Assembly: GCA_900549715.1 (NCBI GenBank) | Contig: URPK01000004.1 | Coordinates: 58,712-122,711, forward strand | DNA length: 64,000 nucleotides | Source of the DNA: an uncultured Collinsella sp. | GTDB lineage: Bacteria > Actinomycetota > Coriobacteriia > Coriobacteriales > Coriobacteriaceae | Direction of reading: 5' to 3' | Shown here: piece after piece, positions 59,912-64,000 of the stretch | How the letters are laid out: every line of letters starts with the position of its first letter | How positions within the stretch are numbered: position 1 is the stretch's first letter | Made by a program: the position numbers and the translations under genes | The notes under the pieces: model-generated | What the model was told of the DNA's origin: nothing | Seen by the model: the letters and a program-made list of their open reading frames with translations, nothing else | The model's database searches: none

Positions 59912-61345
59912 ATGTCGAAATACAAGATAGCCTACCGCGACGCCAACCCCTCCTGGCAGGAGCTTTGCCCTGTCAGGATGTTAGCCATCCAAGTCTCCAG
60001 AGACACCGAGACGGGAGCCTGCTTCCTCCAAACAAAGATCGTCAACGTATCGACGAAACCCATCAGCCGCATAGAGTTCACTGTCGGGCTCGAGGGCGAG
60101 GGAGGGGAGACGGAGACCGTCGACTTCTCGCTCCTAGATGCCGACCTGCCCGCCGGCGAGGTGCTCAGGCCCAAGGCGGTGAGAATCAAGCTGTCTGTTA
60201 TCACCGGCTCGCGTGCCGTTGTGACCCGAGCGGACGGCGAGACCTCCTTCGGCGACCCGATCGACATCGATAGCCCCGCGCCACTCGCACTCAACGGGGT
60301 CGAGGAGTCGGAACGCGATGTCCTGCTCTCCGAGATGGGGGCCGATACCTTCAAATGCGCGGGCGTCCATTCCGAACACGACGGGTGGTGGCAGTGCGGC
60401 TGCGGTGCGGTGAACCTCAAGCGCGGTACCTGCTGGAACTGCGGCGCCGTGCGCGAGAAAATGGCGGATCTGGAAGATGCCGCGTTCCTGGATGAATCCA
60501 GAAGGGACAGGGTCTACAAGACGAGCGTCGCGATACTCGAGAAGGGCAACAGGAAGGAAGCTGAAGCCGCCAAGGAGAGCCTCGAGAGGCTGGCCGAGCA
60601 GGGCTACGGGGATTCGGGCGAGAAGGCAAGAGAGGCCGGCATGAAGATTGCGAACCTCTCGAAAAGGAGGAAGAAGATAGCCGTCGCAGCCGTCGCGGGC
60701 ATCGTCCTGCTTGCCGTCATGGTCGCCATCTCGCCCCTGCCGTCCATGCTCGAAGCGCGGGCGGACATGAAGGCGGAGCAGGAGATAATCGACAGCAAGT
60801 CGATCGGCCAGACAGTCGAGCTCGGGACCCATTCGGAAGACCTTTCGACCTATAAGGGCACCTCAGTCGCCGGCAGACCGATCAGATGGATCGTAGTCGA
60901 CAAGGAGGACGGACGGGCCCTTCTCGTAACCCAGCAGTGCATCGACGAGATGGCGTTCGATACGCAAGGCGACGCAACCGATTTCAAATCCAGCTCGCTA
61001 TACGACTATCTGAACGGCAGCTTCAGGGATTTCGCCTTCAGCGATGTCGAGCGGGGCCTCATCGACGGAGACGTCACGATACTCAACTCCTTTCTCCTTT
61101 GCGAACCCGCGCTATCGGACGATTTCCGGTACGCAAAGTCAGTGAAGGACGATAAAGTTAAGGACTGGTGGACCTCTACCGTCGAGAAGTACAGCGGCAG
61201 CTCAGACTATAGTGATTTCTACCATGTCGGGCAGCCCCTAGCCAATTACGTGTGCAAGATGGGCGATATCAAATTTGGCGATGACGGGAGCGAGCAGGAT
61301 GACTTGCTCGGAGTCTGTCCCGCCATCTGGGTCAAATTGAATTAG
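59912..61345 (+). CDS. Zinc-ribbon, single-pass membrane protein with DUF6273 ectodomain, module B
   Basis: A 477-residue relative of the 55972 product. Residues 1-125 match its beta domain (YKIAYRD, LAIQVSRDTETGACFLQTKI). The ribbon is WWQCGCGAVNLKRGTCWNCG (159-178), and the membrane helix spans about 256-275. The outer part is instead a DUF6273-like domain (GRPIRWIVVDKEDGRALLVTQQCID, SSLYDYLNGSFRDFAFSDVERGLI, GVCPAIWVKLN), the same type as in the pilin-like proteins. ATG 59912 follows the small membrane gene by 2 bp, so translation is coupled. Confidence 0.78.
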   Translation: MSKYKIAYRDANPSWQELCPVRMLAIQVSRDTETGACFLQTKIVNVSTKPISRIEFTVGLEGEGGETETVDFSLLDADLPAGEVLRPKAVRIKLSVITGSRAVVTRADGETSFGDPIDIDSPAPLALNGVEESERDVLLSEMGADTFKCAGVHSEHDGWWQCGCGAVNLKRGTCWNCGAVREKMADLEDAAFLDESRRDRVYKTSVAILEKGNRKEAEAAKESLERLAEQGYGDSGEKAREAGMKIANLSKRRKKIAVAAVAGIVLLAVMVAISPLPSMLEARADMKAEQEIIDSKSIGQTVELGTHSEDLSTYKGTSVAGRPIRWIVVDKEDGRALLVTQQCIDEMAFDTQGDATDFKSSSLYDYLNGSFRDFAFSDVERGLIDGDVTILNSFLLCEPALSDDFRYAKSVKDDKVKDWWTSTVEKYSGSSDYSDFYHVGQPLANYVCKMGDIKFGDDGSEQDDLLGVCPAIWVKLN

Positions 61346-61373
61346 CAGTCGGTTTTCCCATCTGTTGAATTGC

Positions 61374-61407
61374 GAAGGTGGCTCCCGATGGTTCGGGAGC
61401 CACCTTC
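61374..61407 (+). terminator. Terminator of module B
   Basis: A 15-bp perfect stem (61374-61388 with 61393-61407, GAAGGTGGCTCCCGA) with a 4-nt loop, 29 bp after the zinc-ribbon gene. A short T-rich run follows. From here to 61685 no clear gene is seen. Confidence 0.8.
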
Positions 61408-61685
61408 ATGCGTTCACTTGAACTTGTCTATTGCCATGCCTTGGGAAGGATTACGCCGGGGACGTTCTTGTTGGAGTCGCTATGCAGTGTATTCGGGCTG
61501 ATGTTCCAGTCGGAACAATCCAGATGGAGACTCCGGCACTGCTCGGACATTCCCGTTAAGTCATATACAGCACTTAAATCGCACTTGGCACCGAGACCAG
61601 TTACGTCCACATCCGCGTCCGGAACGAATCGAAGCGGTATCCCGTTTCAAAACGTATGCGTTTCACCATGAGAGAGGGATCTGTC

Positions 61686-62225
61686 ATGAGCTGGAAACCG
61701 AGAAAATGCGTTATCGCCTTACTGACTCTGGCGACTCTGACGTGTTTCGCCGCCTTAATCGCCGTCAATATCAAACCGAAACACGATGCTTATCCCTCAT
61801 CTTTGTCCATTAAAATGGGCCAAAATTTCAGCCTCGGCCGAAACGTCAATTATTTTAACAAGCTAAAACCTAATGAGGAAAATATCTTGATGTTCTGGGC
61901 ATCGTGGTGTCAGCACTGCGAATCTCTCATAGAAGATATGCAACAACTTGATAATATCGCAGCCTTAAGGAAGAACCTTTTCACTGTTTCCGAGGACAGC
62001 ACAATTGAAGAAGCCTCGGTCCATGAAGGAGACTTTCCCATATACATAGATTAAGATAATACCGTGTATGACCAATATGAACTTGAGCATATTCCGTCCG
62101 TATTCATACTGGATGATCAAGGAAACATCATCGGCTTATCCGAAGGAGAGGAAGAACCTCTTGCCTTATTAAAGAAATACGCCAAATACAACGAATATAA
62201 AGCGGAAGGAGGCGACATCAAGTAA
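61686..62225 (+). pseudogene. Thioredoxin-like (TlpA/ResA-type) gene with one in-frame stop
   Basis: ATG 61686 (GAGGGA 6 nt upstream) starts a protein with an N-terminal membrane anchor (VIALLTLATLTCFAALIAV). The thioredoxin core LMFWASWCQHCESL has a CxxC active site. The frame meets TAA at 62052-62054 after FPIYID, then continues in the same frame DNTVYDQYELEHIPSVFILDDQGNIIGLSEGEEEPL to TAA 62223-62225. That continuation holds the cis-Pro (IPSVF) needed for the fold. One substitution in a Lys-type codon (AAA to TAA) would explain the break. Its job was probably disulfide exchange for the cysteine-rich protein encoded next. Confidence 0.75.
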
Positions 62226-62254
62226 CTATCAAAGGCCAGATTAAGGAGCCAGCC

Positions 62255-62659
62255 ATGAAGAAATGCCTGCTCTCCATCGTCTCAGCAGCTCTTTGCCTCT
62301 CCCTTGTCATGACACCATTTGTGCCCGTTGCGGCAGCCCATGCCGACGAGGGGTCTCCCGCCGAGAGCAGCGAGATCTACGTCGGAGACAACTACGACGA
62401 AAATTACGATATATCCCTTTTTGAGCGCGGACGCTGCACGGATTCATATTCCAAGGCGTGGTGCGATTCTCACGGATCTGCAAATAACCGCACCGTCCCT
62501 CACAAGGTCAAGCTGAACGTGAAGGAGGAGTCTTGCCTGCGCGATCCCTACCTTGCTGGCACCGCTGAAGTTATCGCCGGTCTCGTGACAACCGGTCCTG
62601 GCGGCGGCTTGTTTGCAACCGCAATGACATCGTGCCGACTTTTCACTTGCATGTTCTAA
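62255..62659 (+). CDS. Cysteine-rich secreted protein, bacteriocin-like candidate
   Basis: A 134-residue protein with a signal peptide (KKCLLSIVSAALCLSLVMTPFVPVAAAHA, cleavage near residue 30). The mature part has an acidic stretch (DNYDENYDISLFE) and five cysteines (GRC, AWC, ESC, TSC, FTC). The last 35 residues are hydrophobic and glycine-rich (AEVIAGLVTTGPGGGLFATA). Size, charge pattern, neighbouring thioredoxin-like gene and small membrane protein resemble bacteriocin loci, but no known family is matched. AAGGAG precedes the ATG. Confidence 0.6.
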   Translation: MKKCLLSIVSAALCLSLVMTPFVPVAAAHADEGSPAESSEIYVGDNYDENYDISLFERGRCTDSYSKAWCDSHGSANNRTVPHKVKLNVKEESCLRDPYLAGTAEVIAGLVTTGPGGGLFATAMTSCRLFTCMF

Positions 62660-62671
62660 AAGGAGGTTGCC

Positions 62672-62911
62672 ATGCTGTCGCAAAATCAATCGAGATACTT
62701 GACCACAATCGGCTTTGCCCTGCTTGCATTACTCTTTGCTAGCGACCTTTTGCTGAAACCGCCCAAGGAACTCGTTTTGCTTGCCATAGACTGCCTTTCC
62801 GCCCTTTACTTTACGGCAACCCTATTCGTCGGACTAAAGGAGAGGAAAAAAGGCGCAGTCGTCGCATCCGCCGTATGCTTGATCATAACCATTGCATCAT
62901 TCTTTATCTGA
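62672..62911 (+). CDS. Small membrane protein, immunity-like candidate
   Basis: A 79-residue protein with three membrane segments (TTIGFALLALLFASDLLL, LVLLAIDCLSALYFTATLFVGL, GAVVASAVCLIITIASFFI). AAAGGAGG 5 nt before the ATG is a very strong ribosome binding site. It follows the cysteine-rich gene by 12 bp. A role in immunity or export is inferred from arrangement only. Confidence 0.65.
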   Translation: MLSQNQSRYLTTIGFALLALLFASDLLLKPPKELVLLAIDCLSALYFTATLFVGLKERKKGAVVASAVCLIITIASFFI

Positions 62912-62923
62912 CACGTTGGTGAT

Positions 62924-63259
62924 TTAGGGGCGATATCGTAGGAATACGACCGGGAGAGTCGGGACCAGATTGCCCGGGTTGCCCGGTCGGCTCGCGCGAC
63001 GGTGCGGCGGTTCCACAGAAAGCTCTCCGGACTTCACGCCGTTTCTGATCGCATTGTAGACAGCCATCTCGTCTTCGCAGTCGGCGAGCACGCGGTGTGC
63101 GTCGTCGTTTTGGATGTCCAGTAAATCTCGAAGGTCCTCCATGCACCAGCGTCCGAGATTTGGCCATGCGCGTTGCGCGAGCTGATAAGTGTCGATTGCG
63201 ATGTTGTAGTTAAAGTCCAAGCCAATGCCGTCCCAGGCAGAACGGCTTTGTTTCCTTGA
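62924..63259 (-). pseudogene. C-terminal remnant of a DnaQ-like 3'-5' exonuclease
   Basis: Reads LDFNYNIAIDTYQLAQRAWPNLGRWCMEDLRDLLDI, then AHRVLADCEDEMAVYNAI, the final Exo III motif (HRxxxD) of DEDDh exonucleases. The Exo I and II motifs are missing and an in-frame stop lies just upstream, so it is a truncated gene. The tail after GVKSGE looks non-homologous. Confidence 0.55.
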
Positions 63260-63282
63260 TTATCAACTTCATCCGGACACTT

Positions 63283-63356
63283 CCCGCATTCATCCGTGTG
63301 TGTACGGATGAATGCGGGGTTCAATACCCCGGCGGTCTGATCGGCAGGCCGCCGGG
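63283..63356. terminator. Two hairpins after the lipoprotein-like gene
   Basis: CCCGCATTCATCCGT (63283-63297) pairs perfectly with 63304-63318, and CCCGGCGG (63328-63335) pairs with CCGCCGGG (63349-63356). They directly follow the minus-strand gene ending at 63362. Neither has a long T-tract. Confidence 0.55.
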
Positions 63357-63361
63357 AACTC

Positions 63362-63790
63362 TCACTCCTCGATAAAAGCCGGCACCCGGTTAGTCCTGCG
63401 CATCTTGAAATTGCCATTTTCGTGGGAGACGTAGAGGATGCCGTCCATCCCGTCTCGCGATGCATATGAAAGGTGAACAGAACCGCAATCCGCTCCATCA
63501 TTGTCGAGTAGATCGAACGAATTCGGGTCGCTCGTTGCGGCCAAACGACCACTCATACAAGAACCATCGTCATTACAGATTTGCCATTCCATGTCTTCGC
63601 CTGCAAGAATCGCCATAGACGGCCTGGTCGCGCCATCGTTGACATACATCCCGTCTATGCCAAACCCATTTTCAGCGCCATCGATGAACGACTGCTCGGA
63701 CCTATACCTCGCAAATGATGCACATAGCACCATTGCAAGACAAAGTACAAAGCCAACAATCGCTATCTTTGCATAGCTCTTGCCTATCAT
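63362..63790 (-). CDS. Hypothetical membrane-anchored protein
   Basis: A 142-residue protein with one N-terminal membrane segment (IAIVGFVLCLAMVLCASFA) and an acidic outer part (SFIDGAENGFGIDGMYVNDG, MEWQICNDDGSCMSGRL, DGILYVSHENGNFKMRR). ATG 63790 has GGGAGG 8 nt upstream. It starts 1 nt after the stop of the ABC transporter ATPase, so it is probably cotranscribed with that transporter. Family unknown. Confidence 0.65.
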   Translation of the reverse strand: MIGKSYAKIAIVGFVLCLAMVLCASFARYRSEQSFIDGAENGFGIDGMYVNDGATRPSMAILAGEDMEWQICNDDGSCMSGRLAATSDPNSFDLLDNDGADCGSVHLSYASRDGMDGILYVSHENGNFKMRRTNRVPAFIEE

Positions 63791-63791
63791 G

Positions 63792-64000
63792 TCATTCACC
63801 TCCCTCGTATGTATCGAGATATTCCTGCTTGAGCGTCTGCGAGGACGACTCGATCTTTTCCACGAGCGTGCCGGCCTCGATGAAGTAGAACGAGTCGGTG
63901 AGGTCTGCCAGGTCGTCGAGCAGATGGCTTGAAATGAGCACGCTTCGTCCCCGCGCCACCTCGCTGCGCATCGCGTCGCAGGAGGTTTTCCGTTTTCCCG
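63792..64000 (-). CDS. ABC transporter ATP-binding protein, C-terminal part (cut by window edge)
   Basis: The 69 visible residues read CDAMRSEVARGRSVLISSHLLDDLADLTDSFYFIEAGTLVEKIE, the H-loop and end of an ABC ATPase of the bacitracin/antibiotic-peptide export type. The Walker motifs lie outside the window. Its closeness to the cysteine-rich secreted protein could be functional but they are on opposite strands. Confidence 0.8.
   Translation of the reverse strand, partial: GKRKTSCDAMRSEVARGRSVLISSHLLDDLADLTDSFYFIEAGTLVEKIESSSQTLKQEYLDTYEGGE

Overview
The window looks like a chromosomal segment of a gut coriobacterium, most likely Collinsella or a close relative. The grounds are a GC-rich core gene set in a typical Coriobacteriia order (scpA-scpB-rluB-cmk-plsC-ispH-DUF512-der-plsY-gpsA-rpe-NifS-Nif3-DUF164-coaBC), a glgB/glgP pair, a NusG paralogue heading a Wzx/Wzy polysaccharide locus, and an LPXTG surface protein. 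The genus is an inference; the window has no rRNA or other marker that settles it.

Layout. 1-4.3 kb: glycogen genes glgP (cut by the window edge) and glgB on the minus strand, diverging from a HAD phosphatase and thiamine pyrophosphokinase. 4.5 kb: first of three identical tRNA-Ala(GGC) genes. 4.7-5.6 kb: a RhuM-Fic protein. 5.7-6.8 kb: a long untranslated stretch with palindromes and a leader terminator. 6.8-19.7 kb: an exopolysaccharide/capsule locus (antiterminator, priming transferase, three glycosyltransferases, sugar dehydrogenases, Wzy, Wzx, three hexapeptide acyltransferases, UDP-glucuronate epimerase, Ugd) closed by a strong terminator. 19.8-25.2 kb: decayed defence and mobile material (recombinase N-terminus fused to another domain, truncated hsdS, HEPN protein, UvrD-type helicase tail, TIR-domain gene with a nonsense codon). 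25.3-26.4 kb: an LPXTG protein whose anchor is out of frame. 26.8-33.6 kb: defence and toxin-antitoxin genes (RloA/RloB pair, MNT nucleotidyltransferase, DUF3990/XRE module under a large double operator, Doc-type Fic gene). 33.8-36.9 kb: tRNA-Val, a Vsr-like protein, two more tRNA-Ala genes each preceded by a 150-bp inverted-repeat element, and a CAT-anticodon tRNA. 36.9-54.0 kb: an uninterrupted core operon-like run ending at tRNA-Pro.

54.7-61.4 kb is the most unusual part. It holds two diverged copies of one module. Each has a minus-strand protein with a Flp/class III-type prepilin N-terminus, a glycine-rich linker and a DUF6273-type C-terminus. Facing it are a small membrane protein and a zinc-ribbon, single-pass membrane protein. 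Both pilin-like genes carry a poly-G run (9 and 10 G) between start codon and prepilin cleavage site, and they are in different frames relative to the equivalent ATG. This is the pattern expected of slipped-strand phase variation. The shared upstream block carries a palindrome whose 12-bp core also occurs in front of the polysaccharide locus, which suggests common control of surface structures.

61.7-64 kb: a thioredoxin-like gene split by a nonsense codon, a cysteine-rich secreted peptide, a small membrane protein, an exonuclease remnant, and the end of an ABC-transporter operon entering from the right.
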